Notes under the pieces: generated by a model
Database searches by the model: none
What the model was told of the DNA's origin: nothing
The model's input: the letters and a program-made list of their open reading frames with translations, nothing else
Assembly: GCF_007097145.1 (NCBI RefSeq)
Contig: NZ_VJVZ01000012.1
Location: 1-64,000, forward strand
Length of the DNA: 64,000 bases
DNA from: Flavobacterium zepuense
GTDB taxonomy: Bacteria; Bacteroidota; Bacteroidia; Flavobacteriales; Flavobacteriaceae
Direction of reading: 5' to 3'
Shown: positions 37,456 through 45,919 of the stretch, piece after piece
Layout: each line of letters begins with the position of its first letter
Numbering within the stretch: position 1 is the stretch's first letter
Made by a program: the position numbers and the translations under genes

Positions 37456-38163
37456 ATGATTAAAAATTACCTTACGCTTATTATAGCACTGATCTCATTA
37501 AGCACCTTTTCTCAGGACAGAGTTAATGCTACTGTACCCGCAATTGATGCAGTTGCCAATGGAAAGTTAACAGAAGCAACCGGATGGATTAAAAACGATG
37601 ATGGGAAATGGGTTTCCAGAAAAAATAAAATCCCGGCTAACAAAATTGAAGAATTTAAGTCTTTAATTGATTATGAAGCGGATGGCCTTGGGGAGAATAG
37701 GGAAAATTTTATTTATATTGAGCATCGAAATATAAAAATAGCAGATTCATCTTACACTATACTTATCAAAAAATTTAAAGATGGCTATTACAAGTACGAA
37801 TCAATAAGCCAAGGTTGGGTACCGCAAAATAGCCTAATCTATTACGTGTTTAAAACTTCGGAACTGGATAAGCTAAAAAATCTCGAAGCCGATAAAACCC
37901 ATGCAATAAAAATTAAAACTATTTATAGCAACTTCATTCTCTACCTTGACCCAAAGTCTTCTTTAAATACGGTTGCAAAAGATCTTTATAAAAAAATATC
38001 AGATAATTATAACATGTACGACTTGGGGGTATATCTAAAAGTCTACAAAGGCAACGTTCGTTTTATAATTCAGAATTTTGAAGAGTACCTACCTCAGGAT
38101 TTAGAGAAAGCGTACTACGAAACGCCGATTGCAAATTTTGAAAAACTTTTTAAACTCAAATAA
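37456..38163 (+). CDS. Secreted protein of unknown function, copy 1 of a tandem pair
   Basis: This 235-residue protein has a signal peptide (NYLTLIIALISLSTFSQ). It is clearly a paralogue of the next gene: shared blocks include NKIPAN, GLGEN, YTILIKKFKDGYYK, WVPQNS, NVRF and YYETP, and both end in KLFKLK or KLFKLE. No known domain is recognised. It has many aromatic and lysine residues and no Cys or lipobox. It is visibly more AT-rich than its paralogue. It has its own -7 box and a terminator. Confidence 0.75.
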   Translation: MIKNYLTLIIALISLSTFSQDRVNATVPAIDAVANGKLTEATGWIKNDDGKWVSRKNKIPANKIEEFKSLIDYEADGLGENRENFIYIEHRNIKIADSSYTILIKKFKDGYYKYESISQGWVPQNSLIYYVFKTSELDKLKNLEADKTHAIKIKTIYSNFILYLDPKSSLNTVAKDLYKKISDNYNMYDLGVYLKVYKGNVRFIIQNFEEYLPQDLEKAYYETPIANFEKLFKLK

Positions 38164-38167
38164 TCAT

Positions 38168-38190
38168 ATGCCCACCACTCAGGTGGGCAT
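38168..38190 (+). terminator. Terminator between the tandem paralogues
   Basis: Arms ATGCCCACC (38168-38176) and GGTGGGCAT (38182-38190), loop ACTCA, then TTTCTAATTT. It directly follows the stop codon. Confidence 0.82.
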
Positions 38191-38280
38191 TTCTAATTTA
38201 CAATTAACATTACTTTCCACTTAACAAAATATTAGTAAGAAATATTTTAAGCAGCATAGTTATTTATTTGTTAAATAAAT

Positions 38281-38288
38281 TATATTTG
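38281..38288 (+). promoter_or_regulatory. -7 box of the second secreted paralogue
   Basis: TATATTTG, 38 bases before ATG 38327 and identical to the box of the upstream copy; no clear -33 element. Confidence 0.5.
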
Positions 38289-38326
38289 TTTTAGCAAATT
38301 ACAATCTAATTTTTTGGGGAAATACA

Positions 38327-39046
38327 ATGAAGAATCTCTACCTCTTGTTTATTTGTTTTTTAACTACTACTATTTTTGCACAGGGCAGCATGACCGCTCC
38401 GCACTCTATAAATATCGGTTCTGTAGCAAAAGGTAAAATGTGGGATGTGTACGGCTGGCTGCAAAATGATACCGGAAAATGGATATCGGGCCGCAACAAA
38501 ATACCGGCTAACCTTGCCGCCCAGTTTAAGAATCTTTCTGATTTTGAACAGAATGGCCTTGGCGAAAATGGCGAAAACTTTACCTACATGGAGTTGCGCG
38601 ACATTACCATTTACGATTCGCTATACACCATCCTTATAAAAAAGTACAAAGACGGCTACTACAAAAACCCTGCCTACCACACCGGTTGGACCCCACAAAA
38701 TAGCATTACCTATTATGTTTTCAGGACAAATGAACTGGAAAAGCTTAAGGGCCTTGATAAAAACGAGCTTTACAATATTAAGATAAACACTTTGTATTGC
38801 CGCACGATACGCAATATAGACCCTAAGTTTAGCACGGTAAACATTGCACAGGACCTCGCAAAGGTTATTAGTGGTGCCGAGGCAGCGCCATTTAAAGAAG
38901 ACCTCATGGTAACCCTTAAACTTTATAAAGATAATGTACGTTTCCTTATAACTACCTGTGTGAGTTATACCGCGCCATTTGACCTTATAAAATATTACTA
39001 CGAAACCCCAACCGAAAACTTTATTAAGCTCTTTAAACTGGAATAG
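38327..39046 (+). CDS. Secreted protein of unknown function, copy 2 of a tandem pair
   Basis: This 239-residue protein has a signal peptide (LFICFLTTTIFAQ) and aligns along its whole length with the 37456-38163 product. Shared blocks are listed with copy 1. Two unpaired-looking Cys occur (LYCRTI, TTCVSY), absent in copy 1. No recognised domain. The pair may be a duplicated secreted factor; the order, own promoters and shared C-terminus suggest one duplication event followed by divergence. Confidence 0.75.
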   Translation: MKNLYLLFICFLTTTIFAQGSMTAPHSINIGSVAKGKMWDVYGWLQNDTGKWISGRNKIPANLAAQFKNLSDFEQNGLGENGENFTYMELRDITIYDSLYTILIKKYKDGYYKNPAYHTGWTPQNSITYYVFRTNELEKLKGLDKNELYNIKINTLYCRTIRNIDPKFSTVNIAQDLAKVISGAEAAPFKEDLMVTLKLYKDNVRFLITTCVSYTAPFDLIKYYYETPTENFIKLFKLE

Positions 39047-39134
39047 ATTTTAGATTTAACAACTGTTTAACTATAATAGCTAAAATTTTGGGAAGTTAAA
39101 GCAGTATATTTAACGATTAATTTATTATCCTAAA

Positions 39135-39554
39135 ATGGAAAAACACATTTGTTTCCTTATTGATGATGATGAAGATGATCGCGAGATATTTACAATGGCT
39201 CTTGAAAACGCCAATGAATCGTACACTTGTGTAGAGGCTATTAATGGCAGGGAAGCTCTTAAACTGCTTGCTAAGGACACCGCTTTTAGTCCCAACTTTA
39301 TTTTTATCGACCTTAATATGCCGTACCTTTCGGGTAAGGAATGCCTTCAACAATTAAAAAAAGACAGCCGGTTTAGCAATACGCCCATAATAATGTACAC
39401 TACATCTTCTTACAGTAAAGATATAGAGGAAACACAGCAGCTTGGTGCAGCTCATTTTTTAGTAAAACCGTCGGGCATGGCTGTACTTATAAACGCACTT
39501 ACTAAAGTTTTAAATAACGAGCCGCTGCCGTACTACCTTGATTACAGCGAATAA
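39135..39554 (+). CDS. Single-domain response regulator
   Basis: This 139-residue protein is a receiver domain only: acidic pocket LIDDDEDDREIF, phosphoacceptor D59 (FIDLNMPYLSG), the Thr switch MYTTSSYS and the conserved Lys in FLVKPSG. There is no output domain, so it acts through protein contacts. It lies 27 bp before a PAS histidine kinase, its likely partner. The layout resembles Rcp1-like regulators paired with soluble sensor kinases. Confidence 0.92.
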   Translation: MEKHICFLIDDDEDDREIFTMALENANESYTCVEAINGREALKLLAKDTAFSPNFIFIDLNMPYLSGKECLQQLKKDSRFSNTPIIMYTTSSYSKDIEETQQLGAAHFLVKPSGMAVLINALTKVLNNEPLPYYLDYSE

Positions 39555-39581
39555 CTACTATAACTTAATAAATACTGCACA

Positions 39582-41213
39582 ATGGAAAGCATACAGCCAC
39601 AAGCCTACAGCCCCTTTGGTATCCCTGAATTATCGGGGAACGATGGGCAGGGCAGTATAGAACTGCTTCCTACTGCAATTTATAGTTGCGATGCTAATGG
39701 TGTAATAACATCTTTTAACAAGGCTGCCGAAGAACTATGGGGACAAAAACCCAGGCTCGGCGATACCATATGGTGCGGGCAGGTTAAGATTTTTAACCCG
39801 GATGGTAATGAAGTACAACCCGAGTTTTGCCCTATGGCAATAGCCCTTAAAGAGCAACGTGCAATTACAGGTGTAGAAATTATACTGGAACTGACCGATG
39901 GCAAACTGATTAATGTACTACCCACCGCAACCACGGTGTATGATGCATTAGGCAATTTTGCCGGTACCATAAACATGCTGGTTAATATATCGCACAAAAA
40001 AAACGAAGAGCTCTTTAGCGAGTTAAAATACAAGTCGGTATCTGAGGTATTAGAGCGCAAGGTGGAAGAACGCACCCTGCACCTGAAACAAAGCGAAGAG
40101 CGTTACCATAAAATGGTAGACGAGGTTCAGGATTATGCCATTTTACTGCTTGATCCCGAAGGCACTATCGTGAACTGGAATAAAGGTGCCGAAAAGATAA
40201 AAGGCTATACTGAAAAGGAAATTTTAGGAAAGAATTTCAGAATATTTTATCGTGACCACGACCGCGAAAGCAAGCTTCCGGAAACACTAATTAAGCAGGC
40301 ACATGATACCGGCCGTGCCATGCACGAGGGTTGGCGACTGCGCAAGGATGGCACCGCTTTTTGGGGTTCTATCGTGATAACCGCTTTGCATGATGATGAT
40401 AACAATATAATAGGCTTCAGTAAGGTTACCCGCGACCTTACCGAGCGCAAACTGGCCGACGAACAAGTGGCGATGTATGCAAAAGATATAGAGTTCAGGA
40501 ACAGGCAGCTGGAGGAATATGCCTATATAGCATCGCACGATTTACAGGAGCCTTTACGAAAAATACAGGTTTTTGCCGAGTTGCTGGAAAACAATATTAC
40601 TAATGAGGGCGCAGCCCGCCGCCACCTCGACAAAATTAATATGGCAGCCAAGCGAATGACGAGCCTTATTAAAGATGTACTCAGATACTCCCAGCTATCG
40701 CGTGCCGATGAGCTTTTTGCCGAGGTTGACCTAAACACCACTTTTGAGGCTATAAAGGAAGATTTTGACCTGCTTACACACCAAAAGAGTGTTACCATAA
40801 ACCATGGCAACCTGCCCACCATATACGGCATACCCATACAGCTTAACCAGTTATTCTCTAACTTGCTTAGCAATGCCATAAAGTTTAACAACGGCGAGCC
40901 GATAATAGAAATTTATGCCAACGAGCTTACACCCGAAGCTACAGCAAATTATCCGCAATTAAACAAGCTGCACCGCTATACGCGCATAAGTTTTAAAGAC
41001 AACGGCGAGGGCTTTGACCAGCAGTATGGCGACCAGGTATTTAAAATGTTTAAGCGCCTTAGTACCAATCCCGGTACAGGCATAGGGCTCGCACTCTGCA
41101 AAAAAATTGTAGAAAACCACAGCGGCCATATAGATGTTGTAAGCGAAACGGGTAAAGGCACAACTTTTACTATTATACTCCCTATACAAAATATACCCGA
41201 TGTGGTTTTATAG
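39582..41213 (+). CDS. Soluble PAS-domain histidine kinase
   Basis: This 543-residue kinase has two PAS domains (about residues 25-140 and 170-290) joined by a coiled coil, then HisKA with H319 in YIASHDLQEPLRK. The ATPase domain follows: N-box LLSNAIKFNN, DNGEGFDQQYGDQVFKMF and GTGIGLALCKKIVE. No transmembrane segment is visible, so it senses something in the cytoplasm through PAS. It follows the receiver gene by 27 bp, and the two probably form one phosphorelay. Confidence 0.92.
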   Translation: MESIQPQAYSPFGIPELSGNDGQGSIELLPTAIYSCDANGVITSFNKAAEELWGQKPRLGDTIWCGQVKIFNPDGNEVQPEFCPMAIALKEQRAITGVEIILELTDGKLINVLPTATTVYDALGNFAGTINMLVNISHKKNEELFSELKYKSVSEVLERKVEERTLHLKQSEERYHKMVDEVQDYAILLLDPEGTIVNWNKGAEKIKGYTEKEILGKNFRIFYRDHDRESKLPETLIKQAHDTGRAMHEGWRLRKDGTAFWGSIVITALHDDDNNIIGFSKVTRDLTERKLADEQVAMYAKDIEFRNRQLEEYAYIASHDLQEPLRKIQVFAELLENNITNEGAARRHLDKINMAAKRMTSLIKDVLRYSQLSRADELFAEVDLNTTFEAIKEDFDLLTHQKSVTINHGNLPTIYGIPIQLNQLFSNLLSNAIKFNNGEPIIEIYANELTPEATANYPQLNKLHRYTRISFKDNGEGFDQQYGDQVFKMFKRLSTNPGTGIGLALCKKIVENHSGHIDVVSETGKGTTFTIILPIQNIPDVVL

Positions 41214-41228
41214 TGCAATGTGCTAAAA

Positions 41229-41293
41229 TATACCGGTCAGTATAATTTTTTTGGTTTAGGACTATGCCCAAGTTAAATATACCGATTGGTATA
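41229..41293 (+). promoter_or_regulatory. Two TetR-like operator palindromes
   Basis: TATACCGGTCAGTATA (41229-41244) and TATACCGATTGGTATA (41278-41293) are two related inverted repeats, 49 bp centre to centre (about 4.7 helical turns). The second has perfect 6-bp arms, the first 5-bp arms with the pattern ACCG. They lie just upstream of the hydrolase ATG at 41361. Such palindromes are typical of TetR-family operators; no TetR gene is in the window. Confidence 0.5.
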
Positions 41294-41360
41294 ATCTAAG
41301 TAGCCTCTCTAAAATATTATTAGTATTTTAGTGCTTTCCAAAACATCCAAAGCCTCTCTT

Positions 41361-42275
41361 ATGAAAAAAAGTTTACTGACACTACTTGCCTTTTTTGCGC
41401 TGCACATTGCCATTGCGCAGGAATTTAAAACCCTTACCTATTTTGTAAACGACACTACCAAACTGGAGCTCGACCTGTTTTTGCCAAAAACAAAGAGCAA
41501 AGATAAGCTGCCCATGCTAATACACGTGCACGGTGGTGGGTTTTCCGGTGGTAAGCGCGAAGACGGCCACCACATAGCCAAATACGCTGCGGGTCAGGGT
41601 TATGCAGCAGCTTCAATAACCTATACATTATACATGAAGGGCAGGAAATTCAGCTGCGATGGTATCCTTACCGAGAAGGTAAAGGCTTTCCAGATAGGTG
41701 CTAACCAACTATGGCAGGCAACGCTATTCTTCATCAATAATGCCGAAAAATACAATATAGACTCTTCTAAGATATTTATTTCGGGTAGTAGTGCCGGTGC
41801 CGAAACCGCCCTGCATGCCGCTTTTTGGGATAGGAATATAATGGCACTGTATCCTCAAAAATTGCCTGAAAGTTTTAAGTATGCAGGTATCATATCGGGG
41901 TCGGGTGCCCTTATGGATGTTAACCTTATCACCAAACAAAACCTCATTCCGGCTTTATTTTTTCACGGCAGCTGCGACCGCACCGTGCCTTACGGCACCG
42001 CTGCCCACCACTACTGCCCTACCAACTCCAGCGGGTGGTTAATGCTGTTTGGGTCATATTCTATTTACAACCATATAATCGGGTTAAACGGGAGTACGCA
42101 TTTGTACACCTATTGCGGTGGCGGGCACGAATACAGCGATGAGCTTTTTGCCAAGGGCCAACAGCAAATTGTGGATTTTATGAATGCCGCCCTTAAAGGC
42201 GAAAAACAACAGGCACATACCGTTATTACCACTGGTAAGCCTTGCAAAACCGGCGATTACGATTTTTGTAAATAA
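41361..42275 (+). CDS. Secreted alpha/beta hydrolase (carboxylesterase-like)
   Basis: This 304-residue protein has a signal peptide (MKKSLLTLLAFFALHIAIAQ). The oxyanion hole is HVHGGGFSGG, the nucleophile Ser is in SGSSAGAETALH, with Asp in HGSCDRTVPYG and His in GGGHEYSDEL. It resembles esterases of the BD-FAE type. The substrate is unknown. I start it at ATG 41361 instead of a GTG at 41331, because the signal peptide begins there. It heads a run of plus-strand genes and is preceded by two operator-like palindromes. Confidence 0.85.
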   Translation: MKKSLLTLLAFFALHIAIAQEFKTLTYFVNDTTKLELDLFLPKTKSKDKLPMLIHVHGGGFSGGKREDGHHIAKYAAGQGYAAASITYTLYMKGRKFSCDGILTEKVKAFQIGANQLWQATLFFINNAEKYNIDSSKIFISGSSAGAETALHAAFWDRNIMALYPQKLPESFKYAGIISGSGALMDVNLITKQNLIPALFFHGSCDRTVPYGTAAHHYCPTNSSGWLMLFGSYSIYNHIIGLNGSTHLYTYCGGGHEYSDELFAKGQQQIVDFMNAALKGEKQQAHTVITTGKPCKTGDYDFCK

Positions 42276-42284
42276 ACTACACTG

Positions 42285-43100
42285 ATGAAGAACCTCGTTT
42301 CACTGTTAAGCTGTATTCTCGCTATGAGTTGCGGTTCTGATAAAAAAGAAACCAACCGGCCGGTAGCTGATACATTGAACACAGAAAGCCTTAAAAAGCA
42401 GTTCCTGCCTGTAATACAGGGTGTATGGGTAACATCGGATTACATTAATGACATAAGGCAGAACAAATCGCCTTATAAAGCTTACGAAAAACTTAGTGGC
42501 GCGGCAGCAATTGTAATAAATAGCGAAGCATCCGATAGCCTTGTGGCCGGAATAAGCTTTAACAATCATGAGGGCAGCAGCCTTACGATATATTTTAAAC
42601 CGGGACATACACCACATAGCCTGCTTACCGATCATAACATTTACGAAAGCAGCGATAGCTTTGAATTGGCCTATACTATTACCAAAAACGATACGCTGCT
42701 CTTTATGAACCGCTATACTGCGGCTGGTAAATTACTACAATCACGATCGTATACCCGTGTGAGCACTAACACGGCTCATGATAGTATGGACTGGGGTATA
42801 GAGCAGGTAGTAAATGCTGAACTCCTTGCAGGTACGTATACCGTAGATGGCACTAAGCCTGCCATTACGGTTACTTTTAACCAAAATGGTACGGTTACGG
42901 GTTTTGAAGATTTTACAACCTATTTTGTTGGGACTGATTTTGCCGTAAACGACCCCGATGAACTGCCGGGCAATGACTATATCTATTTTTATAAAAAGGG
43001 CGACGACCTCAACAGCATTTCTTACGACTTTAAAATTAAAGCCGATACCCTTGTACTTAACCACAGTGGCTCACATTATAAACTGGTAAGGAATCGATGA
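42285..43100 (+). CDS. Lipoprotein of unknown function
   Basis: This 271-residue protein has a lipoprotein signal ending LAMSC (lipobox Cys16). Two beta-rich halves can be seen (SGAAAIVINSEASDS; YTVDGTKPAITVTFNQNG), lipocalin-like, but the family is not certain. It lies 9 bp after the hydrolase and overlaps the next gene by 4 bp, so it is in the same operon. Confidence 0.7.
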   Translation: MKNLVSLLSCILAMSCGSDKKETNRPVADTLNTESLKKQFLPVIQGVWVTSDYINDIRQNKSPYKAYEKLSGAAAIVINSEASDSLVAGISFNNHEGSSLTIYFKPGHTPHSLLTDHNIYESSDSFELAYTITKNDTLLFMNRYTAAGKLLQSRSYTRVSTNTAHDSMDWGIEQVVNAELLAGTYTVDGTKPAITVTFNQNGTVTGFEDFTTYFVGTDFAVNDPDELPGNDYIYFYKKGDDLNSISYDFKIKADTLVLNHSGSHYKLVRNR

Positions 43101-43432
43101 TGTCGAATAACAATAGCACACCTATTAAGAACATCGTATTAAGACAGGGTGCCATCTTTTTGGCTTATCTTATACTGTGCTCACTGTTTTTATTCAATCA
43201 TTCGGGTGGAGCAGATATGGCATTTATTGCTTTTATGGTAATTTGTGTTATACTGCATCTTATAATACTGCTCATCTTAACAATAGTACAACGCAATAGT
43301 TTATCCCCAAAGAGATATTGTCTTGAAGATGTGCTGGCACTTATTATTATAGCGTTTATATTCGGATTGTTATACGGTTATTATATTGATTTTATGTGGT
43401 GGCTTAGTCATCGTTTAAAGCATTTCTATTAA
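43097..43432 (+). CDS. Small membrane protein of unknown function
   Basis: This 111-residue protein has three apparent transmembrane segments: about residues 14-34 (IFLAYLILCSLFLF), 39-62 (AFIAFMVICVILHLIILLIL) and 78-97 (VLALIIIAFIFGLLYGYYI). Its ATGA overlaps the lipoprotein stop, showing translational coupling. An alternative ATG lies 3 bases further on. No family is recognised. Confidence 0.65.
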   Translation: MMSNNNSTPIKNIVLRQGAIFLAYLILCSLFLFNHSGGADMAFIAFMVICVILHLIILLILTIVQRNSLSPKRYCLEDVLALIIIAFIFGLLYGYYIDFMWWLSHRLKHFY

Positions 43433-43442
43433 AATAGGATTT

Positions 43443-44012
43443 ATGTTTGAGATATTTGAAAAGTACATTAGCCAGAAGGTTGAAATTTCGAGTGAAGAGC
43501 TAAAAATAGTTCAGGAAGCCAGCAGTATAAGAAAATTGCGCAAAGGGCAGTCTATACTGCACGAGGGCGAAGTTTGGGCCATAACCTGCTTTATCGCTTC
43601 GGGTTGTTTCAGGCTGTACCGTTATGACAAAGAAGGCACCGACCATACTGCCCGCTTTGGAATACAAAACTGGTGGATAAGCGACCAGGAAAGCTACAAC
43701 CACCAAAAACCATCAGAATATAATATTGAGGCACTCGCGGCAAGTACCGTGATTGTATGGCCAAAACAGGCATGGGACAATTTACTGGTAACCATTCCTG
43801 CTATGCGCAAGTTTAACGAAGAACTGCTGGCAAGAGGTTATGAAGCCAGCCAAAGGCGCATCTTCTCACTAATTAGCCATACGGCTTCAGAAAAATATTT
43901 AGACTTTCAGCAAACTTACCCCGGGGTTTTTAATAGCGTACCATTGCACATGGTGGCTTCTTATCTGGGTATTTCCCGCGAAACCTTAAGCCGTATACGG
44001 GCGAATTTATAA
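43443..44012 (+). CDS. Crp/Fnr-family transcriptional regulator
   Basis: This 189-residue protein has an N-terminal cNMP-binding-like beta-roll (LRKGQSILHEGEVW, SGCFRLYRYDKEG) and a C-terminal winged helix (VASYLGISRETLSRI, about residues 168-187). The Arg that binds cAMP phosphate in CRP is not evident, and in this Bacteroidota subgroup the ligand is usually unknown. It is the last gene of the 41.4-44.0 kb plus-strand run and ends in a strong bidirectional terminator. Confidence 0.88.
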   Translation: MFEIFEKYISQKVEISSEELKIVQEASSIRKLRKGQSILHEGEVWAITCFIASGCFRLYRYDKEGTDHTARFGIQNWWISDQESYNHQKPSEYNIEALAASTVIVWPKQAWDNLLVTIPAMRKFNEELLARGYEASQRRIFSLISHTASEKYLDFQQTYPGVFNSVPLHMVASYLGISRETLSRIRANL

Positions 44013-44034
44013 ACCGTTAATAACTACTACTATA

Positions 44035-44073
44035 TGCAAAAGCCCTTTACTTAAATTGTAAAGGGCTTTTGCA
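44035..44073. terminator. Strong bidirectional terminator
   Basis: Perfect 16-bp arms TGCAAAAGCCCTTTAC (44035-44050) and GTAAAGGGCTTTTGCA (44058-44073), loop TTAAATT, between convergent genes. Confidence 0.92.
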
Positions 44074-44089
44074 GTATAAGGTAACTAAA

Positions 44090-44953
44090 TTATTCTACAC
44101 CTTCAAGAAAGAGCGATACCTGGCTTATAAAAAGATTGGGGTACTGGTACAACGCACCATGGTTAGAGTCAGGATAAATTATAAGATGTGCATTGGGCAG
44201 GTTTTGCTGTAATAATACCGAATTTACAGTAGGGAAAATGATATCACTATCTCCACTCACTACCAGCGTAGGTTGTTTAATGAGTTTAAGATAGTCAAAA
44301 TTACCGCGGTTTATTTGAGACCATCCCGCTATGGCAGTTGCCTGAGCAGGCGCTACCTTATCGGTAATGTTACTGTCGCGATCTACAACCCTTTCCCTTA
44401 TCCTGTTTAAAAATTGGCTGCCCGCTTTTTGGCTTGCCGCCGATGGCGTAAATAAGGTTTCCAGCAAAAGTTCATCGGGTTGGTTGTATTCTTTTTCAAA
44501 CATTGCCCAAACTTCAGGGCTAAAAGTTTCAATATCCCGCACGCCACTTGGTGCAGTACCTACAAGTATAAGGCGGTTTATTAGCTCTGGCCTGTTTAGT
44601 GTAATTTGCTGTGCAACCATACCACCCATAGAAAAGCCTAACAGATCAATTTTTTCAAGTCCCAGCGCATCAATAAATGCAATAGCATCTTTGGCAATAG
44701 CGGCAATACTATCGGGTGTTTCGCCTCCTGTACCGGCAACGCCCCTATTATCAAAAATAATTACTTCGCGGTTTTTAGAGATACCATCCAGCACATAAGG
44801 GTCCCAGTTCTCTAAAGTACCTGTAAAGTGTTGCAGTAATACAAGGGGCAGGTTTTGTTTTTTACCAAAACGGCGGTAAGCAAATGCGGTTCCGTTAACA
44901 TCTGCAAATTGTGTAGGTACGGTAAGTGCTGTAAAATCAGTGCTTGTTTTCAT
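44090..44953 (-). CDS. Alpha/beta hydrolase, cytoplasmic
   Basis: This 287-residue protein has no signal peptide. Its active site reads nucleophile S108 in GFSMGGMVAQQ, Asp in VVSGDSDIIFP and His in SNHGALYQ. The oxyanion region is LLQHFTGTLENWD. It resembles the haloperoxidase/esterase group. Substrate unknown. It is a single gene divergent from the DsbA-like gene. Confidence 0.85.
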   Translation of the reverse strand: MKTSTDFTALTVPTQFADVNGTAFAYRRFGKKQNLPLVLLQHFTGTLENWDPYVLDGISKNREVIIFDNRGVAGTGGETPDSIAAIAKDAIAFIDALGLEKIDLLGFSMGGMVAQQITLNRPELINRLILVGTAPSGVRDIETFSPEVWAMFEKEYNQPDELLLETLFTPSAASQKAGSQFLNRIRERVVDRDSNITDKVAPAQATAIAGWSQINRGNFDYLKLIKQPTLVVSGDSDIIFPTVNSVLLQQNLPNAHLIIYPDSNHGALYQYPNLFISQVSLFLEGVE

Positions 44954-45152
44954 TTTGTTTTTTATTATGGTTTATAACCTTTGTTAAATACATCAGCTTA
45001 TATGCTGAAATTCTTTTACAAAGTTGGCGCTAAACCCAAACTTAAGACCAAGCCATATGACACAAAATGGCGTTGACATTTGTCACATTTTGATTCCTTT
45101 ATTTCCTTACTATACGATAGTAAAGGACTCACCACCTGTATTTTTGTTTTAC

Positions 45153-45160
45153 TACCTTTG
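45153..45160 (+). promoter_or_regulatory. -7 box of the DsbA-like gene
   Basis: TACCTTTG matches TAnnTTTG and ends 18 bases before ATG 45179. No TTG is at the expected -33 position. Confidence 0.45.
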
Positions 45161-45178
45161 CATACTTAATTTATTACC

Positions 45179-45814
45179 ATGAAAATAGAGATCTGGAGCG
45201 ATATAATGTGCCCGTTTTGCTACATAGGCAAACGCAAGTTTGAGGTAGCCCTGGCACAATTAGAGAGTATAGACAATATAGAGATAGAGTGGAAAAGCTT
45301 TTTGCTTTCGCCCGATATGAAAACGGATGACACTAAGAACATTCACCAGTTTTTAGCAGAACACAAAGGCATATCGCTGGAAGAAGCTACGGGGCTAAAC
45401 GATAACGTAGCGCATCTTGCTGCTAACGTGGGGCTTGAATATAATTTTGATAAGACTATACCCGCCAACAGCTTTAATGCCCACCGCCTTTTGCATTTTG
45501 CAAAACAGCACGGCAGGCAGCAGGCCGCCGAGGAGGCACTTTTTGCCGCCTATTTTACCGAAGGCAAAAACATAGATGATGCACAAACACTGGTAACCCT
45601 TGCCGCGACACTTGGCCTTGACGGAAATGCCTTTGCCCAGGCTATGGGTGCAGGAGCCTATGTAGAGGCAGTGCTTGATGATATTAATGAAGCACAACAA
45701 TTGGGCGTTCGTGGGGTTCCTTTCTTTGTTTTCGACAGGAAGTATGCGATATCAGGCGCTCAGGAACCGGCTGTATTTTTAGAAACGCTGGAAAAAGTTA
45801 TGAGTGAGGTATAG
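45179..45814 (+). CDS. DsbA-family oxidoreductase (FrnE-like)
   Basis: This 211-residue thioredoxin-fold protein has a CPFC active site (C11-C14) in SDIMCPFCYIGKRKFE and a cis-Pro loop in LGVRGVPFFVFD. No signal peptide, so it is cytoplasmic, like FrnE and 2-hydroxychromene-2-carboxylate isomerase relatives. It probably reduces or isomerises small-molecule or protein thiols. It ends 7 bp before a perfect palindromic terminator. Confidence 0.9.
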   Translation: MKIEIWSDIMCPFCYIGKRKFEVALAQLESIDNIEIEWKSFLLSPDMKTDDTKNIHQFLAEHKGISLEEATGLNDNVAHLAANVGLEYNFDKTIPANSFNAHRLLHFAKQHGRQQAAEEALFAAYFTEGKNIDDAQTLVTLAATLGLDGNAFAQAMGAGAYVEAVLDDINEAQQLGVRGVPFFVFDRKYAISGAQEPAVFLETLEKVMSEV

Positions 45815-45821
45815 TAAAAGT

Positions 45822-45859
45822 AATATGGCATTTGCTTTACGTAAAGCAAATGCCATATT
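45822..45859. terminator. 38-bp perfect palindrome with no loop
   Basis: Two 19-bp arms meet at TTTACGTAAA (45822-45840, 45841-45859), followed by a T-rich tail. In RNA it would form a long hairpin, probably a bidirectional terminator for the DsbA-like gene and, on the other strand, the MATE gene. Confidence 0.8.
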
Positions 45860-45891
45860 GTTATTTTATTTCAAGTTTTATCAATCTTATA

Positions 45892-45916
45892 CAGACGCAT
45901 AGCAATGCGTCTCTAC
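45892..45916. repeat. AGACGCAT palindrome
   Basis: AGACGCAT (45893-45900), AGCA, ATGCGTCT (45905-45912), then CTAC. A second member (AGACGCAA/TTGCGTCT/CTAC) occurs at 55642-55665, so this is a dispersed repeat family. It ends 4 bases before the MATE stop. Confidence 0.75.
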
Positions 45917-45919
45917 ACT

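Noticed and set aside
41331..41360. GTG start 30 bp upstream for the secreted hydrolase
   Set aside because: It adds ten residues before an otherwise standard signal peptide starting at ATG 41361.
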